Shown here: piece by piece, positions 41,942 to 50,669 of the stretch
How the letters are laid out: each line of letters begins with the position of its first letter
Position numbering within the stretch: position 1 is the first letter of the stretch
DNA from: Gemmatimonadales bacterium
Lineage (GTDB): Bacteria; Gemmatimonadota; Gemmatimonadetes; Gemmatimonadales; GWC2-71-9
Reading direction: 5' to 3'
DNA length: 57,971 nt
Assembly (NCBI GenBank): GCA_025934955.1
Contig: JAICWE010000015.1
Span: forward strand, 1-57,971
Made by a program: the position numbers and the translations under genes
Notes under the pieces: generated by a model
What the model saw: only the letters and a program-made list of their open reading frames with translations
Databases searched by the model: none
What the model was told of the DNA's origin: nothing

Positions 41942-43260
41942 AGGACCCCCAGTGCCGAGGTCGGAGCGACGACGCGGCCGGTGAACGTCGACCCGGTCGT
42001 GCCGGTGAGCTGTACGCGACGATACTCCCCGATGGACGTCGCGGGGAGATCCAGCAGCACGAGGTGATTCCCGCGGGTGCGGCCGAGGAGGCCGCCGCGC
42101 CGGGCGGGGCGCTCGACCAGCACTTCATGCGTCTGGCCGATTCGCGCGAGGTTCTTCCGGCGCGCCTGGTCGCGCACCACGCCGACCAGCCGGTCGAGCC
42201 GCGCGGCCGCAACGTCGTCCGGCACCGCGTCCCGCTCGGCCAGGCGGACCGCGGGCGTGCCGTCGCGGACCGAGTAGCGGAAGGTGTAGGCGTCGTCGAA
42301 CTCCGCCTCGCGGACCAGCGTGAGCGTTTCCTCGAACTGCGCGTCGGTCTCGCCGGGGAAGCCGACGATGATGTCGGTGGAGAAGGTGATCGCCGGCATG
42401 GCGGCGCGCAGCTCCGCCATGACCTCCAGATAGCGCGCCCGGGTGTAGCGGCGCAGCATCCGCCGGAGCACCAGCTCCGACCCGCTCTGCACCGGCAGGT
42501 GGACGTGCTCGCAGACCGCGCCGACCTCCGCCATGGCCCGGATGACCCGCGCCGTGAAGTCGGTGGGATACGGGCTGGTAAACCGCACCCGCCGGATGCC
42601 GTCCACCGTACCCACGGCACGAAGCAGGTCGGCAAAGTCGTGGCTGCCGTTCTGATAGCTGTTGACCGTCTGGCCCAGCAGCGTCACTTCGCTGGTACCC
42701 TGCTCCGCCAGCGCGCGCACCTCGCGCACCACGTCGTCCAGGGTACGGCTGCGCTCGGGACCGCGCGTGTACGGAACGATGCAGAAGGTGCACCGATAAT
42801 CGCAGCCACGCTGCACCGTGACGAACGCCGTCGCCGCCGCAACACGCGCCGGCGGCACGTCCTCGTAGTGCTCCCACGAACGGAATTCGGTGTCGGTGAG
42901 CCGCTCGCCGGCGGCGGCGTGGCCCAGCAGCGCCGGAAGGTTGCGGTAGGCATCGGGCCCGACCACGAGATCCACCCTCGGCGCCTGCTCCAGCAGCGCC
43001 GGCCCCAGCCGCTGCGCCATGCAGCCGACGACGCCGAGCACGGCGCCCGGACGCTTGTATCGCTGCAGTTCGCCCACCCGGCCGATCACCCGCTGCTCGG
43101 CATTGTCGCGCACCGCGCAGGTGTTGACCAGGATGACGTCGGCGCCATCGGGCTCCGCCGCGGGCTCGTAGCCCTCACGGCCGAGGACGCCGAGCATCAG
43201 CTCGGTGTCCGCGACGTTCATCTGGCAGCCGTAGGTCTCGATGTAGACGCGCTTGGCCAT
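41938..43260 (-). CDS. miaB: tRNA-2-methylthio-N6-dimethylallyladenosine synthase MiaB, 440 aa
   Basis: Radical-SAM methylthiotransferase acting on A37 of tRNAs. The three N-terminal cluster Cys are in E-T-Y-G-C-Q-M-N (Cys11), N-T-C-A-V-R (near 47) and V-G-C-M-A-Q-R (near 81). The radical-SAM C-x3-C-x2-C is R-G-C-D-Y-R-C-T-F-C near 147-156. A TRAM domain ends the protein. S-T-D-I-I-V-G-F-P-G-E-T is also typical. Start ATG 43260. Confidence 0.96.
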   Translation of the reverse strand: MAKRVYIETYGCQMNVADTELMLGVLGREGYEPAAEPDGADVILVNTCAVRDNAEQRVIGRVGELQRYKRPGAVLGVVGCMAQRLGPALLEQAPRVDLVVGPDAYRNLPALLGHAAAGERLTDTEFRSWEHYEDVPPARVAAATAFVTVQRGCDYRCTFCIVPYTRGPERSRTLDDVVREVRALAEQGTSEVTLLGQTVNSYQNGSHDFADLLRAVGTVDGIRRVRFTSPYPTDFTARVIRAMAEVGAVCEHVHLPVQSGSELVLRRMLRRYTRARYLEVMAELRAAMPAITFSTDIIVGFPGETDAQFEETLTLVREAEFDDAYTFRYSVRDGTPAVRLAERDAVPDDVAAARLDRLVGVVRDQARRKNLARIGQTHEVLVERPARRGGLLGRTRGNHLVLLDLPATSIGEYRRVQLTGTTGSTFTGRVVAPTSALGVL

Positions 43261-43286
43261 GCGGCAAAGATAACCGGCGGGGCTGG

Positions 43287-44459
43287 CTACGGTCGGATCG
43301 TGACACCCAGGCCGATGAGCCACGCCCGCTCGCTGCGGCCGGTGCCGTCGGAGCGGGAGACGTGCTCCAGCGACACGTCCACCCCGGCGCGGTCCTTGGC
43401 GAACCGCGCGCCGGTGCCGAGCGAAAGGCCGAGCTCGTGCGGCTGGGCGCCCGGCACGATGGGAAACGGAAGCGTGCCGTAGCGCACGCCGAAGCGGATG
43501 GGGCGGCGGCTCGGACGCCGCGGGTCCGGAGTGTACTCGCCGCCGAAGGACAGCTCCATGGTGTTGAAGCCGGGCGGATTGTCGGTGCCGCCGAGATCGC
43601 TGTTGGCGCCGGACCACGTCTGATACACGCCTTGCGCCGCGAGGTCCAGCCGGCGGCCGAAGCGGTAGCGCACGCCGCCGGAGAAGGTATAGGGCAGGTC
43701 GAGCCGGCCGACCCGGGCCGAGTCCTTGTCGATGTTGACGTGCCCGTCGGACCGGGCGGCGAGCGCCAGCAGCATCCGCGGCCCGATCTGCTGCACCAGC
43801 CCGATTGACGCGCCGACGCCGCTGTACGAAAGCTCCGAGCGCTCCGACACCGGGAGGTAGGTCGTGTCGGTGAAGTCGCGCCGCTGCACCACGCGGTCGG
43901 AGCCGGTGATCAGGTGAAAGGCGATGCCGACCGAGGTGTGCTCGCCCAGGCGATAGGCGCCGGCCACTCGCGCGCTGCTCAACCCGCCGCGGGAATCGAG
44001 CGTGTCGTTGACCGGCACCGGGATGCCGCGGAGCACCGCCGTGTCACTGCTGACGATACTGAAATCGCGGTTGCTGTAGGCCGAGTAACTGGCGCCGAGC
44101 ACCACGGGCAGGTGCTTGATCGGCCCACTCAGCGTGACCTGCGGGAAGCGGGTCTCCCGAACGCTGGACGAGCCGAACGGGTTGCTGGTCGAGCGGTACT
44201 CCTGAAGCGCGGTGAAGCTCGCGGAGGTGAAGTCGAGCGGGCCCAGCGCTGCGGGGTTGAGGCTCGACTGCGGATCGAAGATCGAGAAGCTGCCGCCGGT
44301 GCCCATCGAGCGCACGCTCAACCCGCGGGTGGGAATCCCGACGCCGCGGAAGCCGAATTGCGACGACTGGGCGCGGAGCGCGGCCGGCGCGAGCAGGCCG
44401 AGGGCCAGGGTAAGAGACGCGAGCGATGCCCCGCGTCGGGGCGAACGGGCGCGAGTCAC
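43287..44459 (-). CDS. Putative outer-membrane beta-barrel protein, 390 aa
   Basis: A signal peptide (about 1-31, L-R-A|Q) is followed by alternating beta strands with G/S-rich turns, and an early F-G-F-R-G-V-G-I-P-T-R-G-L-S-V-R-S-M-G-T-G-G-S stretch with S-L-N-P-A-A-L near 65-71, reminiscent of the FadL/OMPP1 group (N-P-A-A). The C-terminus (L-I-G-L-G-V-T-I-R-P) lacks the classic final aromatic. The start is GTG 44459, right after the lipoprotein stop, so the two probably form a pair. Cargo unknown. Confidence 0.65.
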   Translation of the reverse strand: MTRARSPRRGASLASLTLALGLLAPAALRAQSSQFGFRGVGIPTRGLSVRSMGTGGSFSIFDPQSSLNPAALGPLDFTSASFTALQEYRSTSNPFGSSSVRETRFPQVTLSGPIKHLPVVLGASYSAYSNRDFSIVSSDTAVLRGIPVPVNDTLDSRGGLSSARVAGAYRLGEHTSVGIAFHLITGSDRVVQRRDFTDTTYLPVSERSELSYSGVGASIGLVQQIGPRMLLALAARSDGHVNIDKDSARVGRLDLPYTFSGGVRYRFGRRLDLAAQGVYQTWSGANSDLGGTDNPPGFNTMELSFGGEYTPDPRRPSRRPIRFGVRYGTLPFPIVPGAQPHELGLSLGTGARFAKDRAGVDVSLEHVSRSDGTGRSERAWLIGLGVTIRP

Positions 44460-45665
44460 TTAGGGCTTCTCGAAGGGGAACGGGAGCTGGTAGGTGATGC
44501 GCAGACGCGGCCGTCCCACTGCCGAGCGGGTCGAGTTGAACGCGACCCGCCCGAAGGTCGAGCCCTCGGGCGTGAGCGCCAGGAAGAGCCCGGCCGGCCG
44601 GCGACCGACGCCCTGCCAGCGCGCGGCGAAGCGGGTCACCTCGATGCGCACGGTGTCGCTCGACCCGTCGGGCAAGAGCACGTCGGTGAACAGCGTTCCG
44701 TCCACCGGCGACTTCTTCCCGAGATCGGCGACGATGGGCCGCGCCTCGAGGATGTCGGAGACGTCGGGCACGCCGGCGATCGGGGCGGCGGGCACCAGCT
44801 CGAGCGTCGCCCGCACGATCGTCGCCGTGTCGCGGATCAGTGGCGGCAGCGTGAAGCGCAGGATCGAGCGGGCCGACGGCGCGCCGCCGATGGTGAGCAG
44901 GCCGGGGTCGGGATCGAGTCCGGGCGGCGCGCTCGGATTGACGTACGTCGTGAGGAACGCGCCGCGCACCTGGGGCTGCTTCGCCAGCGTGGTATCGGCG
45001 ACGTTGACGTGCACGAATCGCGTGAGCGTCGGCGGCACGGTGCCCCCGTTGGCGGACACGCGAAGGCCGGTCGGCTGGGGGCCGTGCACCACGAGTCCGA
45101 GCGCGAGGACACCCGAGTCGGCCGGGGCAATCGCGAGCTTCGCGAGATCGGCGGCCGTGAATACGATGCGCAGCGACCCGTTGTGCATCGTGTCCGGCAC
45201 GGCGATGCTGTCGACCAGATTGGCGGGGTCGGCAAACAGGGGATCGGTCGCCGCGAAGGACGTGGTGCTGTCCACCGTAGCGGGCATCCGATAGAGCAGC
45301 ACCCGGAGCGACGGCATGAGCGTATCGCGCACCTGCAGGCCGATGGTGAACGTCACCGAGTCCACCGACGTGATCGCGCGCGCCGTGTCGCTCAGCGAGA
45401 TGCTGTCGCCAAGCGGCGCGAAGCGCACCAGGCCGCGCGAGTCGCCGATGGGCAGGCCCGTCGCCAGCACCAGCCCGCTGCCCGCCCCGCGGCCGACGTA
45501 GCCGACGAACGTGGAGTCGCCGAAGGGCGTCGCCTCGAGCACGGTGTCGAGCACCGCCTGCTTGCCCCCCGGGCAGATCGAGGGGCAGTCGGCGGGAGAG
45601 GTGAGTTTTTCCTGGCAGGCGGCGAGGGCGAGCAGCAGCGCGGCGCCGGCGAGCGCGCCCCTCAC
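44460..45665 (-). CDS. Putative lipoprotein with beta-rich DNRLRE-like C-terminus, 401 aa
   Basis: The signal ends in lipobox L-A-L-A-A|C (about residue 16), and the mature protein begins C-Q-E-K-L-T-S-P. The second half (about 265-395: I-L-R-F-T-L-P-P-L...A-T-L-E-L-V-P, ending P-R-L-R-I-T-Y-Q) resembles DNRLRE-type surface domains, in which an L-R-F strand is followed by paired beta strands; this assignment is tentative. The start is GTG 45665, overlapping the cdd stop (GTGA). It immediately precedes the beta-barrel gene. Function unknown. Confidence 0.6.
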   Translation of the reverse strand: MRGALAGAALLLALAACQEKLTSPADCPSICPGGKQAVLDTVLEATPFGDSTFVGYVGRGAGSGLVLATGLPIGDSRGLVRFAPLGDSISLSDTARAITSVDSVTFTIGLQVRDTLMPSLRVLLYRMPATVDSTTSFAATDPLFADPANLVDSIAVPDTMHNGSLRIVFTAADLAKLAIAPADSGVLALGLVVHGPQPTGLRVSANGGTVPPTLTRFVHVNVADTTLAKQPQVRGAFLTTYVNPSAPPGLDPDPGLLTIGGAPSARSILRFTLPPLIRDTATIVRATLELVPAAPIAGVPDVSDILEARPIVADLGKKSPVDGTLFTDVLLPDGSSDTVRIEVTRFAARWQGVGRRPAGLFLALTPEGSTFGRVAFNSTRSAVGRPRLRITYQLPFPFEKP

Positions 45666-46045
45666 GTGACGTGCTCCGCGCCGAACGCCTCGGGGAGGAG
45701 TTCCCGGAGACGCCAGCGCCGCTCGGCGCGCGGCCCGACGGCGGCGACCTCGAGGTCGCCGAACTCCGCCAGCACCTGGCGGCACGCGCCGCACGGCGGG
45801 CCCGGCGGATCGGAGTCGGTCACCACGACGGCGCGGCGAAAGCGACGCGCGCCGTCCGCCACCGCGCGGAACACCGCCGCGCGTTCGGCGCAGATGGTGA
45901 GACCGTACGAGGCGTTCTCGACGTTGCAGCCGGTGTAGACGCGGCCATCGTCCGCCTCGAGGGCGGCGCCGACGCGGTACCGCGAGTACGGCGCGTACGC
46001 CTGTTGCTGCGCGGCACGCGCCGCCGCGACGAGCGAATCAGTCAC
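45662..46045 (-). CDS. cdd: Cytidine deaminase, 127 aa
   Basis: Converts cytidine/deoxycytidine to uridine/deoxyuridine. Family motifs: [14 protein letters not shown] (about 16-29), [19 protein letters not shown] (about 40-58) with the C-A-E zinc/catalytic set, and [10 protein letters not shown] (about 82-91). The start is GTG 46045, overlapping deoB by 8 nt, so pyrimidine salvage and deoxyribose catabolism are paired. Confidence 0.95.
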   Translation of the reverse strand: MTDSLVAAARAAQQQAYAPYSRYRVGAALEADDGRVYTGCNVENASYGLTICAERAAVFRAVADGARRFRRAVVVTDSDPPGPPCGACRQVLAEFGDLEVAAVGPRAERRWRLRELLPEAFGAEHVT

Positions 46046-47204
46046 TCCAGACCTCGTGCAGGAACGAGACGCCGGCCGCGAGCGGCGCGACATCGAGAAA
46101 GTCGGCCACGGTCTGCCCCACGTCGGCGAAGGTGCGCCGGACGCCGAGCGCGACCGGGCGGACCCGCGGCCCCACCACGAGCAGCGGCACCACCTCCCGG
46201 GAATGGTCGGTGGATGGCGTGGTCGGGTCGTTGCCGTGATCGGCGGTAATAATAACGAGGTCATCCTGCCGCACCGCCGCGAGCAGCCGTGGCATCCACC
46301 GATCCAGCTCCTCCAGCCCGCGGGCGAAGCCCGCCACGTCGTTGCGGTGGCCCCAGCTCTGGTCGAACTCGATCGCGTTGGCGAAGAGGAATCCGCGCCG
46401 CATGCCGCCGAGGGCGCCCTCGATCAGGGTGTACGCTTCGGCGTTGGTGGCCGTGTGGATGCTGCAGATGCCGCGCCCCGCAAAGAGATCGTCCACCTTC
46501 CCCACCCCTACGCGGGGCACGTGGCGCGCGTTCAGGTGATCGAGCAGCGTCGGCGCCGGCGGCTCGACGCTGAAGTCCTTGCGATGCGCCGTGCGACTGA
46601 ATGCGCCCGGCGTGCCCACGAACGGCCGCGCGATGACGCGGGAGACGCCGTGCTCGCCGGTGAGCAGGGCGCGGGCTTCGGCGCACGCGGCATACAGCTC
46701 GGCGAGCGGCACCAGCTCCTCGTGCGCCGCGACCTGAAAGACGCTGTCGGCCGAGGTGTACACGATCCAGCTTCCGGTGCGCAGGTGCTCGGCGCCCAGC
46801 TCGTCGAGAATGGCGGTGCCCGATGCGGCCTTGTTGCCGAGCACGCCGCGGCCGGTGCGCCGGCTGAACTCGGCGATCACGGCGGCGGGAAAGCCGTGCG
46901 GGTACGTGGGAAACGGCTGCGCCAGTACGCAGCCACACAGCTCCCAGTGTCCCGTGGTGCTGTCCTTCCCGGGGCTCACCGGCCGGCAGGTGCCCCACGC
47001 GGCCGTCGGCGTCCGCGCGGCGGCGACGCCGGCGAGCGCGCCGCAGCGGCCCAGGCCGAGCGCTTCCAGGTTCGGCAGACGCAGCCCGCCGACGGCGCGG
47101 AGCGTGTTGCCCAGCGTGTCGCTCCCGCCGTCGCCGTAGGCGTCGGCATCCGGCGCGGCGCCGATGCCGACGCCGTCGAGCACGATGACGGCGGCGCGTC
47201 TCAC
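46038..47204 (-). CDS. deoB: Phosphopentomutase DeoB, 388 aa
   Basis: Interconverts (deoxy)ribose 1- and 5-phosphate. The alkaline-phosphatase-like metal sites are visible: V-L-D-G-V-G-I-G near 8-15, [10 protein letters not shown] near 81-90 with the phosphorylated Thr, S-A-D-S-V-F-Q near 150, and T-A-D-H-G-N-D-P-T near 319-327 followed by D-H-S-R-E. The start is GTG 47204, overlapping the DUF1844 stop (GTGA). Confidence 0.95.
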   Translation of the reverse strand: MRRAAVIVLDGVGIGAAPDADAYGDGGSDTLGNTLRAVGGLRLPNLEALGLGRCGALAGVAAARTPTAAWGTCRPVSPGKDSTTGHWELCGCVLAQPFPTYPHGFPAAVIAEFSRRTGRGVLGNKAASGTAILDELGAEHLRTGSWIVYTSADSVFQVAAHEELVPLAELYAACAEARALLTGEHGVSRVIARPFVGTPGAFSRTAHRKDFSVEPPAPTLLDHLNARHVPRVGVGKVDDLFAGRGICSIHTATNAEAYTLIEGALGGMRRGFLFANAIEFDQSWGHRNDVAGFARGLEELDRWMPRLLAAVRQDDLVIITADHGNDPTTPSTDHSREVVPLLVVGPRVRPVALGVRRTFADVGQTVADFLDVAPLAAGVSFLHEVWSD

Positions 47205-47458
47205 GCCGGCGCGTCCGGGGGCGCTTGAACGAAGCGGAAGCGGAGCGCGGTGAGCGCCTCGGTGAGGAGGCGCTGCTCGTCGGGCTCGAGACGTCCCTGC
47301 GTTTTCGCCTCCAGCATGCCAAGCGTGTCGATCAGGTGCTGGGCAAGCTGGCGGGCCGAGCTCCCCAGCTTCTCGGAGCCGGGCGGCAGGCGACCCTCGA
47401 GCGCCTGCTGCGCCTCGTGGGTGAGTCCGAGCACGAGCGACGCGAAGTGCTGATTCAT
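47201..47458 (-). CDS. DUF1844-family small protein, 85 aa
   Basis: A small helical protein with the family pattern F-A-S-L-V-L-G-L-T-H-E-A-Q-Q-A-L-E-G near 5-22 and A-R-Q-L-A-Q-H-L-I-D-T-L-G-M-L-E-A-K-T near 35-53 (hydrophobic helix pair and K-T-x-G-N/R-L). No function is known for the family. The start ATG overlaps the alr stop, and its stop overlaps the deoB start. Confidence 0.8.
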   Translation of the reverse strand: MNQHFASLVLGLTHEAQQALEGRLPPGSEKLGSSARQLAQHLIDTLGMLEAKTQGRLEPDEQRLLTEALTALRFRFVQAPPDAPA

Positions 47459-48528
47459 CTCTCCCCCCGATACACCCGCGGCACTCGGCGGCCGAGCGAC
47501 GTGAGCAGCTCGTAGCTGATGGTGCGCGCCGCGGCGGCTTGTGCGTCGAGCGTAACCGAGGCGCCGAACAGCGTGGCGACGTCGCCCGCGGCGACCGGCG
47601 CATCGCCCGCGTCCACCATCGTCATGTCCATCGTCACCCGGCCGACGATCGGACGAGCGGTGCCGTGCAGCTCGACCGAGCCGCGGCTGCTGAGCGCGCG
47701 GTGCACGCCGTCGGCGTAGCCGATGCCGAGCGTCGCGATCGTCGCCGGCCGCGCGGCGTGCCACGTCGCGCCGTAGCTCACCGGATCGCCTGCCGCGACC
47801 CGGCGCACCGCGACGACGCGGGCGCGGAGCGCCGCCACCGGCTGGGGCGCGTCCGCGCCGGCGCAGCCGCCGTAAAGGAAGATGCCGGGCCGCACCATGT
47901 CGTATGCGTAACCGCCGCTGAGCGCGGCGGCGCTGTTGGCCGCGTGCACGATCGGCGGCCGGCGGCCGAGGGCCGCGAGGGTTGCGTTGAAGCGCTCTGC
48001 CTGACGATCGGTGGCGGCGGCATCGTGATCGGCGGAGTGGAAGTGGGTGAAGACGCCCTCCCAGCCGGCCGCTCCCGCGAGCGGCGCGGCGAGATCACCG
48101 ACCGCCGCGCCGTCGTCCCAGCGGATGCCGCTGCGCGCCATGCCGGTGTCGATCTCGACGTGGAACGGCCCGGTCCCGGTCGCGATCCAGGCGCGGAGCG
48201 CGGCGAGGTCGCCGATGATCGGTCGGAAGCCGTGCTCCAGGAAGTCCGGAATGTCGGCGGGCGACAGCGGCGTGAACACGACGATGGGCAGCGTGATCCC
48301 AGCGGTGCGCAGCTCGGCGCCTTCCTCGACCGTCGCGACGCCGAAGCCCCACGGATCCACCGCGAGCAGCGCGCGCGCGACCGCGACCGCGCCGAGTCCG
48401 TAGCCGTTAGCTTTGACCATCGGCAGGAGCCGGGCGCCCGAGCGGGTCGCGACCGTCCGAGCGTTCGCCACGAGGGCAGCGAGGTCGACGTCGACCCAGG
48501 CCCGGGCCGTTTCTGCCGGCATGTTCAT
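47455..48528 (-). CDS. alr: Alanine racemase, 357 aa
   Basis: PLP enzyme making D-alanine for peptidoglycan. The PLP Lys39 is in M-V-K-A-N-G-Y-G-L-G, the catalytic Tyr near 252 in V-S-Y-G-A-T-W, and V-R-P-G-I-F-L-Y-G and T-M-D-M-T-M near 300 are typical. ATG 48528 is chosen, with ATG 48522 as the alternative. A promoter candidate (48541-48571) would give a leader of only a few nt. First gene of the 11-gene run. Confidence 0.95.
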   Translation of the reverse strand: MNMPAETARAWVDVDLAALVANARTVATRSGARLLPMVKANGYGLGAVAVARALLAVDPWGFGVATVEEGAELRTAGITLPIVVFTPLSPADIPDFLEHGFRPIIGDLAALRAWIATGTGPFHVEIDTGMARSGIRWDDGAAVGDLAAPLAGAAGWEGVFTHFHSADHDAAATDRQAERFNATLAALGRRPPIVHAANSAAALSGGYAYDMVRPGIFLYGGCAGADAPQPVAALRARVVAVRRVAAGDPVSYGATWHAARPATIATLGIGYADGVHRALSSRGSVELHGTARPIVGRVTMDMTMVDAGDAPVAAGDVATLFGASVTLDAQAAAARTISYELLTSLGRRVPRVYRGER

Positions 48529-48540
48529 GGTAGGCGGCGC

Positions 48541-48571
48541 GTACGTTACCCGTCTCGGAGTCCGGATGCAA
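48541..48571 (-). promoter_or_regulatory. Candidate promoter of the alr run overlapping the mazG start
   Basis: TTGCAT (48566-48571), 17 bp, TAACGTAC (48541-48548) on the minus strand. The -35-like element covers the mazG start codon at 48566. The same DNA read on plus gives TACGTTAC. Spotted by eye and weaker than the TAnnTTTG sites. Confidence 0.35.
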
Positions 48572-49351
48572 CCGAATTCGTCGCTCGCCCGCGCTCTGAC
48601 GCTCGTGCGCGACCTGCGCGAGCGCTGCCCATGGGACCGCGCGCAGACCCGCGAGACCCTGCGGCCGTATCTCGTGGAGGAGACGATGGAGCTGGACCAC
48701 GCGCTGGGCGAGGGCGATCCGCCCGCCATCCGCGACGAGCTGGGCGATGTGCTGCTCAACATCGCCTTCCAGCTCGTGATCGCGGAGGAGCGCGGCGAGT
48801 TCAGCGAGACGGACGTCGCCGACGCGCTCGAGCACAAGATGCAGCGCCGCCATCCGCACCTCTTCCATCTCGGGCCGCCGGAGCCGTGGGAGCAGCTCAA
48901 GCGTCGCGAGCGCGGCGCCGGCCCTGCCCGCCGTACGCTCGACGGCCTGCCGCCGGCGCTGCCGCAGCTGCTGATGGCGTATCGGCTGCAGCAGCGCGCG
49001 GCGTCGGTCGGCTTCGACTGGCCCGACGCCGCGGGCCCCGCGGCCAAGGTGCGCGAGGAGCTGGCGGAGGTGGAGCAGGAGGCGGCGGACGCAGCGGATG
49101 CGGCGCACCTCGCCGATGAGATCGGCGATCTCCTCTTTGCCGTGGTCAACCTCGCGCGGAAACTCGGCGTGCAGCCGCACACGGCGCTCGATCGGGCCAA
49201 CCGGAAGTTCCGCGAGCGCTTCGACGCGGTCGAGCGGCTCGCGGTCGAACGCGGCATCGAGGTGCATACCGCGGGGCTGGAGCTGTTGGACGGACTCTGG
49301 GATGAGGTGAAGCGCGCGGGCGGGACGGCGCCGCCCGGCCGATCCACCTGA
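48566..49351 (+). CDS. mazG: Nucleoside triphosphate pyrophosphohydrolase MazG, 261 aa
   Basis: Hydrolyses NTPs or dNTPs to monophosphate and PPi. Two MazG domains are present: the first with C-P-W-D-R-A-Q-T near 22-29, E-E-T-M-E-L near 38-43 and D-E-L-G-D-V-L-L-N near 56-64; the second with V-R-E-E-L-A-E-V near 160 and D-E-I-G-D-L-L-F-A-V-V-N near 182-193. The E-x-x-E and E-x-x-D metal pairs are kept in both. The start ATG 48566 has a GGAG upstream. Divergent from alr with 37 bp between starts. Confidence 0.95.
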   Translation: MQPNSSLARALTLVRDLRERCPWDRAQTRETLRPYLVEETMELDHALGEGDPPAIRDELGDVLLNIAFQLVIAEERGEFSETDVADALEHKMQRRHPHLFHLGPPEPWEQLKRRERGAGPARRTLDGLPPALPQLLMAYRLQQRAASVGFDWPDAAGPAAKVREELAEVEQEAADAADAAHLADEIGDLLFAVVNLARKLGVQPHTALDRANRKFRERFDAVERLAVERGIEVHTAGLELLDGLWDEVKRAGGTAPPGRST

Positions 49352-49361
49352 GCGGTGAGCG

Positions 49362-50657
49362 CTACGGGTAGAGCCGGTGAATCTGCCGTGGAAACGCGAT
49401 CGCCTCGCGGATGTGGGGAATGCCGCAGATCCACGCGACGGTGCGCTCGATGCCGAGCCCGAAACCCGAATGCACGAAGGTGCCGTACTTCCGGAGGTCG
49501 AGGTACCAGCGGTACGCTTCGGGATCGAGGTGCTGCTCCTGGATCCGCGCCAGCAGCCGGTCGTAGTCGTCCTCGCGCTGCGAGCCGCCGATGATCTCAC
49601 CGTACCCTTCGGGCGCCAGGCAGTCGTTGTTGAGCACGGTGCGCGGGTCGTCGGGATTTTCCTTCATGTAGAACGCCTTCACGCCCTTGGGATAGTTGTA
49701 GACGAAGACCGGCCGGTCGTACTCCTTCGCCAGCAGGGTCTCGTCGTCTCCACCGAGGTCGCCGCCCCACTGCATGTCGGAGCCGAGGGCGTTGAGCCGG
49801 GTTACGGCATCGGTGTAGCTGATCCGGGGGAACGGCGGCCGGATCCGCTCGAGCGGGGCGGTGTCGCGCTCCAGCTCCTTCAGCTCCTCTTTCCGCTGCT
49901 CCAGCGCGCGGCCCGCGAGATAGCTTACGAACTCCTCCTGGAGTCGCATGTTATCGTTGGAGTCGTTGAAGGCGACTTCGGGCTCCACCATCCAGAACTC
50001 GGTGAGGTGGCGCCGCGTCTTGGACTTCTCGGCGCGGAACGTCGGACCGAAGCAGTACACCTTGCCCAGCGCCGCCGCGGCGGCCTCGACGTAGAGCTGA
50101 CCGGTCTGCGCCAGATAGGCCTTGCCGAGATCGAAGTAGTCGGTCGCGAAGAGCTCGCCGGCCTGCTCGCCGATCGAGCCGGTGAGGATCGGGGTATCCA
50201 CCAAGGTGAAGCCGCGGGCATGGAAGAAGTCGCGGATCGCCTGCTCCACCTCGTGCCGCACCCTGGCGACGGCCACCTGGCGGCGGCTCCTGAGCCACAG
50301 ATGTCTATGCTCGAAGAGGAACGACGTCCCATGTTCCTTGGGAGAGATCGGGTAGTCGGGGCTGGGTCCGAGGATCTCGACGCCGGCGACTCCCATCTCG
50401 TACCCGCCCGGCGAGCGCGGCTCGGCCCGGACGGTGCCTGTCAGCGCGACGCTCGTCTCCTGGGTCAGCGCGCCGAAGCGCTCCCAGTCGGCTTCTGCAA
50501 CTTCCTTCTTCGAGAGCACGCCCTGCATGTACCCCGAGCCGTCGCGCAATACGACGAACGCGATCTTCCCGCTGGAGCGCGTCGTCATTACCCAGCCGCG
50601 CACCAGCACCGTCTCCCCGACGTGGGCGCCGAGGTCGCTGATCTGCACTGCGCTCAT
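49362..50657 (-). CDS. asnS: Asparaginyl-tRNA synthetase AsnS, 431 aa
   Basis: Class IIb synthetase. The OB-fold anticodon-binding domain (about 1-110; V-R-G-W-V near 19-23) precedes the catalytic domain with G-P-T-F-R-A-E-K-S near 205-213 (motif 2), F-W-M-V-E-P-E-V near 222-229, and G-F-G-L-G-I-E-R-T-V near 402-411 (motif 3). These favour Asn over Asp/Lys enzymes. Start ATG 50657. Its promoter (50709-50737) lies inside the divergent propeller gene. Confidence 0.95.
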   Translation of the reverse strand: MSAVQISDLGAHVGETVLVRGWVMTTRSSGKIAFVVLRDGSGYMQGVLSKKEVAEADWERFGALTQETSVALTGTVRAEPRSPGGYEMGVAGVEILGPSPDYPISPKEHGTSFLFEHRHLWLRSRRQVAVARVRHEVEQAIRDFFHARGFTLVDTPILTGSIGEQAGELFATDYFDLGKAYLAQTGQLYVEAAAAALGKVYCFGPTFRAEKSKTRRHLTEFWMVEPEVAFNDSNDNMRLQEEFVSYLAGRALEQRKEELKELERDTAPLERIRPPFPRISYTDAVTRLNALGSDMQWGGDLGGDDETLLAKEYDRPVFVYNYPKGVKAFYMKENPDDPRTVLNNDCLAPEGYGEIIGGSQREDDYDRLLARIQEQHLDPEAYRWYLDLRKYGTFVHSGFGLGIERTVAWICGIPHIREAIAFPRQIHRLYP

Positions 50658-50669
50658 GCGGAGTCCGGA

